A stretch of DNA of 46,615 bases from Clostridia bacterium (GTDB lineage Bacteria; Bacillota; Clostridia; Oscillospirales; Acutalibacteraceae), in contig JAFQIG010000046.1 in NCBI GenBank assembly GCA_017397655.1, forward strand, positions 1 through 46,615, in the 5' to 3' direction. Below the pieces are notes generated by a model. The model was not told where the DNA came from and searched no databases. It saw only the letters and a program-made list of their open reading frames with translations. Shown one piece after another: positions 33,688 to 44,779 of this stretch. Position numbers and translations under genes: made by a program. The first letter of the stretch is position 1. Each line of letters begins with the position of its first letter.

Positions 33688-33925
33688 TTTTTACAGCTCC
33701 TTAATGTTTTATATCAGTTTTTCTGTGAGAAGTGACTTGTGATATAGTTGATTCGCAGAATCTGAAGGCTTTTGTGAAAATGCGATTAAAATGTTTATCA
33801 ATTGCTTATAAAACTGTATATCTTTACTATACACTTATTTTAAAATTTTTCAAGTAATTTCTTGATTTTTTTGGTTATTTATGCTAATCTCTTTCTATAG
33901 ACCGGATTGAGGGTGGTGAGTATTA
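33688..33925. other. Divergent promoter region
   Basis: An AT-rich 238-base gap between the minus-strand ceramidase-like gene and the plus-strand acetyltransferase gene. A possible plus-strand promoter is TTGATT near 33864 with TATGCTAAT about 15 bases later. No gene is seen. Confidence 0.4.
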
Positions 33926-34501
33926 ATGGTATCTATCAGAAAATATGAGGAAAAAGATCGTGACGATGTACACTTTATTTGTCACAACAGCGACGGCCCT
34001 GAGGAGGTTCCGGATTTTCTGACGGGACAGTTTTATCACAACACCTTCTGCAATTATTATATTGATCACGAGGCTGAAAACTGTTTTGTCCTTGATGATG
34101 ACGGCAAAGCTGTGGGATACATAATCTGTGCTGAAAACTTTGACAGATTCAAGGCGATTTTTGACAGGGACTATCTTCCTCTTTCGGACAGCTTCGGCGA
34201 GGACAGATATGACTGGGCATCAACTGCTTACAATGCTCAGGAAAGATTCAAGGAAGAGTATCCTGCTCATTTCCATATTGATATTCTGCCTGAATATCAG
34301 AGAATGGGTATGGGCGGCAGACTTATTGACACACTTTGTGATCATCTTGCCGAAAAGGGCGTTTGCGGAGTATGTCTTACCTGCGGACCGAGAAATGAAA
34401 AAGCAGTAAGTTTTTATAAAAAATACGGCTTTACGCTTTTGTCAATCGACTATGACGATGCTTGTTTTGGTAAAAAAATTATTGATGAACAGGAGAATTA
34501 A
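33926..34501 (+). CDS. GNAT-family N-acetyltransferase
   Basis: A 191-residue acetyltransferase using acetyl-CoA. ISIRKYEEKDRDDVHFICHNS-like start (VSIRKYEEKDRDDV), motif A FHIDILPEYQRMGMGGRLIDTLCDHL with the Q/R-x-x-G-x-G/A pyrophosphate loop, and motif B VCLTCGPRNEKAVSFYKKYGF are clear. A long insert (about 55-110) separates motifs, as in the GNAT domains related to those fused to O-GlcNAc hydrolases. Only two bases separate it from the next gene, so it shares an operon with the 403-residue protein and the KdsB-like enzyme. An amino sugar is a plausible acceptor, by context only. Confidence 0.85.
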   Translation: MVSIRKYEEKDRDDVHFICHNSDGPEEVPDFLTGQFYHNTFCNYYIDHEAENCFVLDDDGKAVGYIICAENFDRFKAIFDRDYLPLSDSFGEDRYDWASTAYNAQERFKEEYPAHFHIDILPEYQRMGMGGRLIDTLCDHLAEKGVCGVCLTCGPRNEKAVSFYKKYGFTLLSIDYDDACFGKKIIDEQEN

Positions 34502-34503
34502 TT

Positions 34504-35715
34504 ATGGCTTCACCGATTTTGGTTGAACAACTTTATCAGGGACTTCCTGATGAAACAAAAGAGTTTTTAAATATTGCAATCGAAAAAGTTATTGAAGTAA
34601 AAAAACGTGGCGGAAAGGTTGCGGCAGTTATAGGCAGCGGTCCCAATCTTCATGAGGGAGTTACGACACTTATCGCATCCCTCATCCACGCAGGCCTCAT
34701 TGACGGTGTAACGACAAGCTCTGCCGTTATTTCCCATGAAATGGGCGGCACTCTTGACAGAGTAAAGCGTTTTGACGCAGATGTTCTCGGCGATAAATGC
34801 CCCGAAAATATCCGTTGCCGCGGCAATATTTATGAGCTTACACAGCTTGATGAATCCGAATGGGCACGAATCCGTTCGGAGATTACTCTTGACGAAGAGC
34901 TCGTTTCCATGTGTGAAAAGGCAGACGGAAAGGTTATCATCAAAGCGGCGGGCAATATGGCTTATCCCGTAGGCTATTTCAATGAAACGGTTTCGACCGA
35001 GGTTATGGTTGCGGCACAGACGCTCGGAGAAAGCTTTGAGTACGTTGCAGGTCTCGGTGCCGATCCCAACACGATGATCGGTGCAGGCGCAATCAAAGGC
35101 GTACCTGTTCTTGTAAGTGTACCTCAGCTTATCGGCGGAGGTCAGGTTGGCCTTTGTATCTCTGACAGTATTCCTGTCAGCAACCGTTGTAAGCGTATTG
35201 CAAAAATGCTTTCGGATGCCGATGTTATCATCGAATCCGCAGTTGCTCTCACACAGGAAATCCATGACGGTCCGTTTGAAACATACACGGGTCATGGCAT
35301 CTGGGCAGCAACGAACGGAATGCCCACATACAGTCTCAAGGACAAAACTCTCATCCGTTTTGATCTTGACGAAAACCTCAAACGTTCATGGGATCTCAAC
35401 AAGAACAGTGAGCTTATTCAGAAAGCAATCAACGAGGGATTGCCGAAGACAAAGCTTACAAAGATACCTTTCCGTATGGAGATGTCGGCATTCACCCGAC
35501 TTGAAAACAGTATTCCCGTTATCGGTGATATCGGCGAATTGTGGCCGATTTTTGCTGACCGTGTCTGCAAAGAACTCGGCATAGAGCTTGACTTTTCCTC
35601 TGCACCCCAGAATACGGAAGAGGGCAAGGCGATGCGTGAGCGTATCTGTGACGAGATTAAACCGTTCTCTCTTAACAAGATGCGTAAAGCAATAAGTGAA
35701 AAATATACTTTCTGA
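34504..35715 (+). CDS. Conserved 403-residue cytoplasmic protein, unknown
   Basis: I do not recognise this protein. It is soluble, without a signal peptide or membrane segments. Glycine-rich loops that look like nucleotide or phosphate sites are VAAVIGSGPNLHEGVTTL (about 40-57), IKAAGNMAYPVGYF (about 147-160), YVAGLGADPNTMIGAGAIKG (about 180-199) and VPQLIGGGQVGLCISDS (about 204-220). The pattern of alternating strands and Gly loops suggests a Rossmann-like alpha/beta enzyme; a faint resemblance to deoxyhypusine-synthase-like folds was noted but is weak. It sits two bases after a GNAT gene and 25 bases before a kdsB-like gene, suggesting sugar or sugar-acid metabolism. Confidence 0.75.
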   Translation: MASPILVEQLYQGLPDETKEFLNIAIEKVIEVKKRGGKVAAVIGSGPNLHEGVTTLIASLIHAGLIDGVTTSSAVISHEMGGTLDRVKRFDADVLGDKCPENIRCRGNIYELTQLDESEWARIRSEITLDEELVSMCEKADGKVIIKAAGNMAYPVGYFNETVSTEVMVAAQTLGESFEYVAGLGADPNTMIGAGAIKGVPVLVSVPQLIGGGQVGLCISDSIPVSNRCKRIAKMLSDADVIIESAVALTQEIHDGPFETYTGHGIWAATNGMPTYSLKDKTLIRFDLDENLKRSWDLNKNSELIQKAINEGLPKTKLTKIPFRMEMSAFTRLENSIPVIGDIGELWPIFADRVCKELGIELDFSSAPQNTEEGKAMRERICDEIKPFSLNKMRKAISEKYTF

Positions 35716-35740
35716 TTATGTAATAAAGGAGATTAATATA

Positions 35741-36487
35741 ATGGCAAAAGTATTAGGTGTTATTCCTGCCCGTTACGGTTCTTCTCGTCTTCCCGGCAAG
35801 CCTCTTAAAGATATATGCGGTAAGCCTATGATTCAGCACGTTTATGAAAACGCAAGCAAGTCCAAGGTGCTCGATAAGGTTGTTGTTGCAACGGACGATG
35901 ATCGTGTTTACAATGCAGTTATCGCTTTCGGCGGTGAAGCTGTCATGACAAGCGTTAACCATCCCACAGGCTCTGACAGAGTTGCAGAGGCTGCAAGCCA
36001 CTATGCCGACTGCGACTATGTTATCAATATTCAGGGTGACGAGCCGCTTGTTCCTCCCGAAATCATCGACGATATCGGTTTTGCACTCATCAACAGCCCC
36101 GAATGTGTTATGGCAACAGGCAGTGTGCCGATTGACGGTGAAGATTATATCAAGAACAACACGGTTGTTAAGGTTGTTACCGATGTTAACGGCAACGCAA
36201 TTTATTTCTCACGTTCACCCATTCCGTATCCCCGCAATGCCGAGTATGCGAAGTATTATGAACACGTAGGAATTTATGCTTATACACACGAGTTCCTCGA
36301 TACATATACAAAGCTTGCTCCTACACCTCTTTCTCAGTCGGAATCGCTTGAACAGCTCAAGGTTCTGGAGCACGGATACAAGATTAAAATTGTTCCGGCA
36401 CCTGCACAGTATGAGGCCGTCAGCGTAGATACAGAGGAGGACCTTCAGGAGGTTATCCGTATCTATAAGGAGCGTCACGGCTGCTGA
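35741..36487 (+). CDS. kdsB: CMP-3-deoxy-manno-octulosonate (Kdo) synthetase-type cytidylyltransferase
   Basis: 248 residues, the standard KdsB length. KdsB couples CTP to the anomeric OH of the 8-carbon sugar acid Kdo. The CTP site is VIPARYGSSRLPGKPL at the N-terminus. IQHVYENA, VVVATDDDRVYNAV, NIQGDEPLVPPEII, YFSRSPIPYPR, and HVGIYAYTHEFL are all strongly KdsB-like. The ATG at 35741 is chosen by AAAGGAG upstream. Kdo is best known from Gram-negative LPS and some capsules, so the substrate in a Gram-positive may be Kdo in a surface polymer or a related 2-keto-3-deoxy acid. kdsA, kdsC and waaA are not in the window. Confidence 0.88.
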   Translation: MAKVLGVIPARYGSSRLPGKPLKDICGKPMIQHVYENASKSKVLDKVVVATDDDRVYNAVIAFGGEAVMTSVNHPTGSDRVAEAASHYADCDYVINIQGDEPLVPPEIIDDIGFALINSPECVMATGSVPIDGEDYIKNNTVVKVVTDVNGNAIYFSRSPIPYPRNAEYAKYYEHVGIYAYTHEFLDTYTKLAPTPLSQSESLEQLKVLEHGYKIKIVPAPAQYEAVSVDTEEDLQEVIRIYKERHGC

Positions 36488-36499
36488 TTAATTATCTCG

Positions 36500-36537
36500 T
36501 TTCCCGAATGAAATAAATGCTTAACTCGGGAAATTTA
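36500..36537 (+). terminator. Possible weak terminator or attenuator after kdsB
   Basis: TTTCCCGA pairs with TCGGGAAA (36500-36533) across an 18-base loop, followed by TTTATTG. The next gene starts 40 bases later with no clear promoter of its own, so partial readthrough is likely. Confidence 0.45.
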
Positions 36538-36576
36538 TTGTTGAAAATTAGCTACAGAAAGGAATACGTTGATTAA

Positions 36577-37596
36577 ATGATTAAGGCAGAGCTTTTATAT
36601 CAGGAATATCTTAACACCGAAGGAATCAATGAAGAAACAGGTGAATGTCATGCGGCAACGGTTGCTGTCTGCAACGGCATTCCCACAGCTGCGTGGTTCG
36701 GCGGCATAAAAGAGAAGAATCCCAATGTCCGTATATGGTTTACCCGCCGTGACGGAGAATGGAGCGTTCCCGTACCCGTAACTCCCGATGACGGTGAGGC
36801 GGACTGGAATCCTGCTCTTTTTGCCGAAGACGGTGTTCTCACGCTTATTTACAAAAGCGGAATCGATGAGAGACATTGGTACTCAATGAAAATGGTTTCA
36901 TCTGACACAGGTGCAACGTGGTCAACACCGACTGAGCTTGTCCCCGGTGATATCGGCGGCAGAGGACCTGTCAAGAATCAGATGATAAGACTTTCAAACG
37001 GAGCACTTCTTGCTCCCGGTTCAACCGAGGATATAGGTGACCGTTGGGAATCCTGGACAGACTACAGCGAAGATAACGGTGAAACATGGAAGCTTTCCGC
37101 TCCCGTTGCATTTGAGCTGCCGGACGGTACAATATGTAACCGTAAAGAAGAGCTGCCCAAGGATGCCGAGGGTCTGATTCAGCCTGCAATATGGGAGGAT
37201 CAGGCACACAACGGCAAAGTCTATATGCTTGCCCGCACAAATATTAATTGGATTTATCGCAGCGAGTCGGAAGATTTCGGACGCACATGGTCTGTAGCAC
37301 GTCCCACGGATATGCCCAACAATAACAGCGGTATCGGTACAGCGATAACCGATTGCGGTGTTCTGGGTCTTATCTGTAATCCTGTAGGCGAGAACTGGGG
37401 AGATCGTACACCTCTTTGTCTTTTCCTTTCAGATGATAACGGCGCTACTTATCCTGTCCGTATCGATCTTGAAACAGAGCCCGGAGTTGAGTTTTCGTAT
37501 CCTTCAATTGTTGCAGAGGGCAATACTCTTCATATGGTATATACCTGTGGTCGTAAAAAGATCGGTTACGCTGTTGTCCGTGTAGAAAAAACCTAA
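36577..37596 (+). CDS. Asp-box (BNR_2) sialidase-fold protein, cytoplasmic
   Basis: A 339-residue six-bladed propeller protein. Asp boxes are SSDTGATW (about 109), SEDNGETW (about 163), SEDFGRTW (about 233) and SDDNGATY (about 288). The N-terminal segment GECHAATVAVCNGIPTAAWFGG and the loop GGRGPVKNQMIRLSNGALLAPGS are typical of the BNR_2 exo-sialidase-like group seen in carbohydrate clusters. There is no signal peptide. Its sequence differs greatly from the Asp-box protein at 7211, so they are separate subfamilies. A membrane protein gene starts 21 bases downstream, which suggests an uptake-plus-cleavage pair. It may be a sialidase or a hydrolase for another 2-keto acid such as Kdo. Confidence 0.8.
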   Translation: MIKAELLYQEYLNTEGINEETGECHAATVAVCNGIPTAAWFGGIKEKNPNVRIWFTRRDGEWSVPVPVTPDDGEADWNPALFAEDGVLTLIYKSGIDERHWYSMKMVSSDTGATWSTPTELVPGDIGGRGPVKNQMIRLSNGALLAPGSTEDIGDRWESWTDYSEDNGETWKLSAPVAFELPDGTICNRKEELPKDAEGLIQPAIWEDQAHNGKVYMLARTNINWIYRSESEDFGRTWSVARPTDMPNNNSGIGTAITDCGVLGLICNPVGENWGDRTPLCLFLSDDNGATYPVRIDLETEPGVEFSYPSIVAEGNTLHMVYTCGRKKIGYAVVRVEKT

Positions 37597-37617
37597 ATAA
37601 CAGGAGGGGTTCTGCAT

Positions 37618-39054
37618 ATGGAAACTCAAAATATTTTTGCATTTCTGGCAATCAGTATGATTACCATGTGCTTCGGATGGGGTATACGCGGTTCGGCAAT
37701 CGGCGGCGAAAAAGGTGCTATGCTGCCCGGAGCATTTATGGGTATTCTTTGTGTCTGGTATACAGGCTCCGACCTTCTGATGGATAACGTGTTTCTGTTT
37801 GCGGCGGCGTGTGCGCTCGGCTATTTTTACGGAGGCATGGAGCCATACGGGTCTACAATGGGGCTTGTTCTTGACCATGACAAACCACGCTACAGTCCTC
37901 CTCTCGGATATCTTGCACTTGCTTTCAAGGGCTCAATCTGGAGTGGTCTCGGTTCGGCGTTTCTCGGTATGAGCTTCTCAGCCATGAGCGGTGTTGTTTA
38001 TAAGTGGTATGATTTTGTAATCTTCTTTGCGCTTGTTCCTTTTGTTCAGGAGATAGGTTACAGAATATTTAATACGCCCTATGACCCCGATCACGGAAAA
38101 ATGCCCAAGGTTTGTTTCTCGAAAGACAGTCGTGAGGAATGGGGACGTAATATTGTAATAGTTGCCGGTGTGCTTATTATGGCAGCGGTAAGAAGAGATA
38201 TTTTTACAATTATTATGTGGATCGGCGGCGCACTTGCAGGATCGATCGGCTGGGTTGTTGCAATCACTTTCTACGATAAGCAGATACATCCGCTTAAGAA
38301 CGGAAAGCGTCTTTTCGGCAGACTTGACGAGCTCAATGTTATAGACGGATGGAAAATAATGGAGTTTACTCAGGGTTGTTTCAACGGACTCGGTATCGCA
38401 GGTGCCTTTGTTCTCGGATGGCCTCTTGCTGCAAATAATCTTCAACAGGCAGAAGCCGCAGGCAAGCTTTGGTATATGCTTCCCGAAAAAGTTGACATCA
38501 CTCTTTCGTGGGTATTCTGCGCATTGATAATTCTCACGATTTTCCTTTTCATTATTCCTTACCGCAGAAACGGCAACAAAATCACCCGTGCATTCGGCGA
38601 GGTTGATATGAACATCGTTGAGGTGCTGGAGCGTCCCTGCTATATGGTAGGTCCGCTTGCGCTCGTTATGCTCGGTTCAACAACAATGGCATCGATCATC
38701 TGTTGCTTTACAATGTATTATGTCATTGCACAGCATGACGGACTTGAACGTTATTGGGACTATAAGGGTGTCAAATTTATACGTGCATTCCTTATAATTC
38801 TTGGTGCTGTTATACTTGTCGGACAGGTGTTGAGAGGCTATACTCTTTGGGAAACGTGGATTTTCTACTGTGTAGGATATGTTCTTTTCGATCTGGTCTT
38901 TTTCTACCGACCCAAGAGAGTTATCGAAAACCGCAAAAAGTCAAAATCTTTCAAGGACTTCCTTGTTTCCTTTGAAGGAGATATAACCGTTCTTCCTTTC
39001 TTCCATATTCTGATGGCAGGATTGCTTGTGTTCGGTTACTTTAATTTTCGCTGA
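37618..39054 (+). CDS. Polytopic membrane protein, unknown family, paralog C
   Basis: A 478-residue protein with about 13 hydrophobic segments. It shares the family blocks with the genes at 9294 and 10693: WGIRGSAIGGEKGAMLPGA, FKGSIWSGLGSAFLGMSFSAMSG, PKVCFSKDSREEWGRN, HPLKNGKRLFG and GWKIMEFTQG. It is closer to paralog A (both have the HPxKNGK and SREEWG forms). AGGAGGGG precedes the ATG. Position directly after an Asp-box gene, in an operon with a CMP-sugar-acid synthetase, supports a transporter for an acidic sugar or oligosaccharide. No proven relative is known to me. Confidence 0.8.
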   Translation: METQNIFAFLAISMITMCFGWGIRGSAIGGEKGAMLPGAFMGILCVWYTGSDLLMDNVFLFAAACALGYFYGGMEPYGSTMGLVLDHDKPRYSPPLGYLALAFKGSIWSGLGSAFLGMSFSAMSGVVYKWYDFVIFFALVPFVQEIGYRIFNTPYDPDHGKMPKVCFSKDSREEWGRNIVIVAGVLIMAAVRRDIFTIIMWIGGALAGSIGWVVAITFYDKQIHPLKNGKRLFGRLDELNVIDGWKIMEFTQGCFNGLGIAGAFVLGWPLAANNLQQAEAAGKLWYMLPEKVDITLSWVFCALIILTIFLFIIPYRRNGNKITRAFGEVDMNIVEVLERPCYMVGPLALVMLGSTTMASIICCFTMYYVIAQHDGLERYWDYKGVKFIRAFLIILGAVILVGQVLRGYTLWETWIFYCVGYVLFDLVFFYRPKRVIENRKKSKSFKDFLVSFEGDITVLPFFHILMAGLLVFGYFNFR

Positions 39055-39406
39055 TTAGCAAAAGGCAAAAGAGAGGATTCTTACGGCGTAGCTGTAAGAA
39101 TCCTCTCTGCTTGTCGAAAAAGTATTTTTCGGCAAGCAGACAGACTTCGGGAAAGGTGATGAGATGGCGTGTTCTTTGCCCCGAAGCTGTACAAAGGTAC
39201 TGCGAGAGGGCAAAAACACGTCAAACGCACATAAAAGTTTCGGAGCTTCACCGCTATTTATAAAAGATTCCTCGCTATGCTCGGAATGACCCGATTGGTT
39301 AGTTGTTTGCCGAAGGCTCTTTGTAATAATGTGCGTGTTCTCGGTACCTTTATCGACAGTCTGAAAGAGGATTCTTACAGCGTAGCTGTAAGAATCCTCT
39401 TGGTTA
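39055..39406. repeat. Intergenic repeat element flanked by copies of a palindrome
   Basis: This 352-base gap between convergent genes has no ORF. Two near-identical palindromes lie at 39072-39106 and 39366-39400: arms AGAGGATTCTTAC and GTAAGAATCCTCT around a GGCGTAGCT or AGCGTAGCT centre. Next to the first is another hairpin, CTGCTTG-CGAAAAA against TTTTTCG-CAAGCAG (39107-39139). Near 39270-39292 is CCTCGCTATGCTCGGAATGAC, a word of a type I recall from dispersed intergenic repeats in several bacteria. The palindromes may also act as terminators for the two convergent genes. A MITE-like origin is possible. Confidence 0.6.
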
Positions 39407-41500
39407 TTATTGTGTTAAAATCGCTTCACAGCCTGCAGACAGCTGCAGAGTGAAGAACTTGCCGTCAAACGTGAAATCACATCCGTTACAGGTGACTTTT
39501 TCGGGATTTCGGAAAGGAACCTGTACTTTGCACACAGAACCGTTAAGACTCTTGATTTTGACGGATTTTACCGCAGAATCCTTGTATTCTGCACTGATTC
39601 TGAAAGCGCCGACACCTGCAAGATCTTTAAAGCATATGTCACTCCATTCTTTAGGAACGGCAGGGAAAATACGCAAAATGCCGTCATAAGTTGCGAGCAA
39701 CATATCAAGGAGTGAATTCATTGCGGCAATCGGAGTTTCTAAAACTGCACCGCCATCCTCCTTATACATTGTGCTTGGAGAAACAAAACCTTTATTCCAA
39801 AGATCAGACAGATAATGCAATGCCTTTTCGCCGTCACCGAGCATTGCATACATTGCACAGGCACCCGTCTGTGAATAACCCTGCAAAGCCTCAGGCATAC
39901 TGTGCCAATGCTCAACCGAACGTCTGATTTTGTCCGAATCCTCGGGATTGTCAATGTCAAGCAGATGCAAAGGATAAGCCATCAGAAGATGCGAGTAATG
40001 TCGGTGAGACTTGTCCATACGCTGATTTGCGTTGATCATAAAGCCTTCATCGCCGTATTCGGGATAGGGCGTAAGACGAGAGAGAATATCATCCCATAAT
40101 GCTTCTTTTTCGTCAGAAATACCGAGAATCCGAACACAGTCCTTAAGAGCAAGGCAGGAGAATCTGATCAAGGCCAGGTCATAGTTGCAGTCAGGGCCGA
40201 CTACTCCGTATTCGGGTGAAGCGGTAGGCATAAGGTGCAAAACGTTGTTTTCATCGGGGATCAGGAAGTTGTTGTAATAGTTGAGGCAACGCTTTAAAAG
40301 GGGGTAGACGGTGTCCTTGATCAAATTGATATCAAGCGTATATTTGTATTGCAGATAGATGTCATAAAGCGTCCAGGGCAGATTTCCGAGTTCTACGTAG
40401 CCTTTGGTATCTCTGCCGGGAACTGCAACGGGAGCAGAGAGATCGGCAGTTGTATTTGAGCCGATTCCGATACAGTCGTCACGGTACTGCTCATCAACAT
40501 TACTGACAAGAATGTCATATTCCTTCATCAATGTGTTAGGGAGAGATGAAGCCATATCGAAAAGACACGGTGCATACATAGCGGCATATGTCAGCTGTGT
40601 ATTCAGATTCCAGAATGCGGCAGGCCAGGATGTTGTTGTAAGCCACGGACCGACAGTATCAATTATGCGACCGTTTTCGCGCGTTGCAGAAGCGATTTTA
40701 TAAAGCTGGGCATAATAAAAGCTTTCATAGCGCTTGTCGTTCATTGACAGGAATGTACGACCGAAATAGCTGTTCCACCACTCTTTGTGGCAGGAACGGA
40801 ATTTACATTCATTTTTTATTGCGTCAAGAATGATTGACTTTGATTCGCTGATTAATGTATCTGTATTATCGTTTTGCTGTACGGTCCAGATCAGCTTGCC
40901 GTCATTTATGCTGTATGCCACAGAATAAGCTCCAACGGTGAATTTCGGTTGAACAAAGATTTCGCACTCGTCGTGTACGGTGTATGGGGCTTTCGGCTCG
41001 GGATAATTGTGATTAAATCTGTTCATATCGTTTATGTTGCGCATTTTTGTCTGGCGCGGACTTTCCGCCTTTTCCGCAACATAAGTGACAGCTATATCCG
41101 CTTCGCCGTCAAAGCCGTTAAAACGGAAGCAACCAAAATCTTTAGTCGATGCGACATAGCCGACATATTCGATTCTGCCGCAGTCGGTAGTTATTGTACC
41201 TGTGGCTTCGGCATCGAAAAGAGAGAGCTTCTGTCGGGACGAAACAATTTTACCTTTAGTCTGCAGCTCAAAATAACCGACAGGCAGGCGGGGAGTCTGA
41301 AACATCTTTCCGTTGACGGTCAGGTCTTTCGGACGGTTATCATAAACACCGGTATGTCCGAGTCTTATGATAAAGCTTTCTCCGTTAAGGTGATACGGCA
41401 GTGCACCGAGAGTGCCGTTGCCTAAAAAAGCACAGTTGTCCCACTCGTCAGGCATATCAAAATCTATATCCTGATTGCGTACGTGAAGCTCGTATTCCAT
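39407..41500 (-). CDS. GH95-like glycoside hydrolase, cytoplasmic
   Basis: 697 residues, no signal peptide. An N-terminal beta domain opens with WDNCAFLGNGTLGALPYHL, the GH95 start. The (alpha/alpha)6 barrel (about 240-590) has NLNTQLTYAAMYAPC, LPTASPEYGVVGPDC (Glu of the catalytic network), and RMDKSHRHYSHLLMAYPLHLL (conserved H-x-S-H). The final beta domain carries YDGILRIFPAVPKEW and LAGVGAFRISAEYKD. GH95 contains alpha-L-fucosidases and alpha-L-galactosidases acting by inversion. Some residues near NLNTQ differ from textbook AfcA, so the sugar released is uncertain. It begins 13 bases after the lacZ-like gene, in one operon. Confidence 0.85.
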   Translation of the reverse strand: MEYELHVRNQDIDFDMPDEWDNCAFLGNGTLGALPYHLNGESFIIRLGHTGVYDNRPKDLTVNGKMFQTPRLPVGYFELQTKGKIVSSRQKLSLFDAEATGTITTDCGRIEYVGYVASTKDFGCFRFNGFDGEADIAVTYVAEKAESPRQTKMRNINDMNRFNHNYPEPKAPYTVHDECEIFVQPKFTVGAYSVAYSINDGKLIWTVQQNDNTDTLISESKSIILDAIKNECKFRSCHKEWWNSYFGRTFLSMNDKRYESFYYAQLYKIASATRENGRIIDTVGPWLTTTSWPAAFWNLNTQLTYAAMYAPCLFDMASSLPNTLMKEYDILVSNVDEQYRDDCIGIGSNTTADLSAPVAVPGRDTKGYVELGNLPWTLYDIYLQYKYTLDINLIKDTVYPLLKRCLNYYNNFLIPDENNVLHLMPTASPEYGVVGPDCNYDLALIRFSCLALKDCVRILGISDEKEALWDDILSRLTPYPEYGDEGFMINANQRMDKSHRHYSHLLMAYPLHLLDIDNPEDSDKIRRSVEHWHSMPEALQGYSQTGACAMYAMLGDGEKALHYLSDLWNKGFVSPSTMYKEDGGAVLETPIAAMNSLLDMLLATYDGILRIFPAVPKEWSDICFKDLAGVGAFRISAEYKDSAVKSVKIKSLNGSVCKVQVPFRNPEKVTCNGCDFTFDGKFFTLQLSAGCEAILTQ

Positions 41501-41513
41501 ATTGAAACTCCTT

Positions 41514-44600
<3,087 letters not shown>

Positions 44601-44603
44601 TTA

Positions 44604-44633
44604 ATTATACAACAAAACAACATTAATATTAAT
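44604..44633 (-). promoter_or_regulatory. Promoter and candidate operator of the lacZ/GH95 operon
   Basis: On the minus strand TTAATA (44632-44627), 17 bases, TATAAT (44609-44604). The perfect palindrome ATTAATATTAAT (44622-44633) covers the -35 and could bind a repressor. Confidence 0.5.
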
Positions 44634-44690
44634 TACCATTTGGAAACATAAAGAATTATTTAAAAATTTTTCAAAAAATTTAGTCGGTGA

Positions 44691-44719
44691 TTGACAATGC
44701 AAAAATTATCATTTATAAT
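44691..44719 (+). promoter_or_regulatory. Strong promoter before glnA
   Basis: Consensus TTGACA (44691-44696), 17 bases, consensus TATAAT (44714-44719). The leader is about 55 bases with GGGAG before the ATG. No glutamine riboswitch or clear GlnR box is seen in it. Confidence 0.85.
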
Positions 44720-44779
44720 AAAAAGATGTTGAAACCTTGTTTATACTTTAAGGAATAAAAATAAAAGGGAGTAGTAAAA

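Noticed and set aside
34504-35715. Annotation of the 403-residue protein as deoxyhypusine synthase
   Set aside because: The resemblance is only in the general pattern of Gly-rich loops; no catalytic Lys motif of that enzyme could be found.
44720-44779. Glutamine riboswitch in the glnA leader
   Set aside because: The leader is short, AT-rich and lacks the stems of that class.
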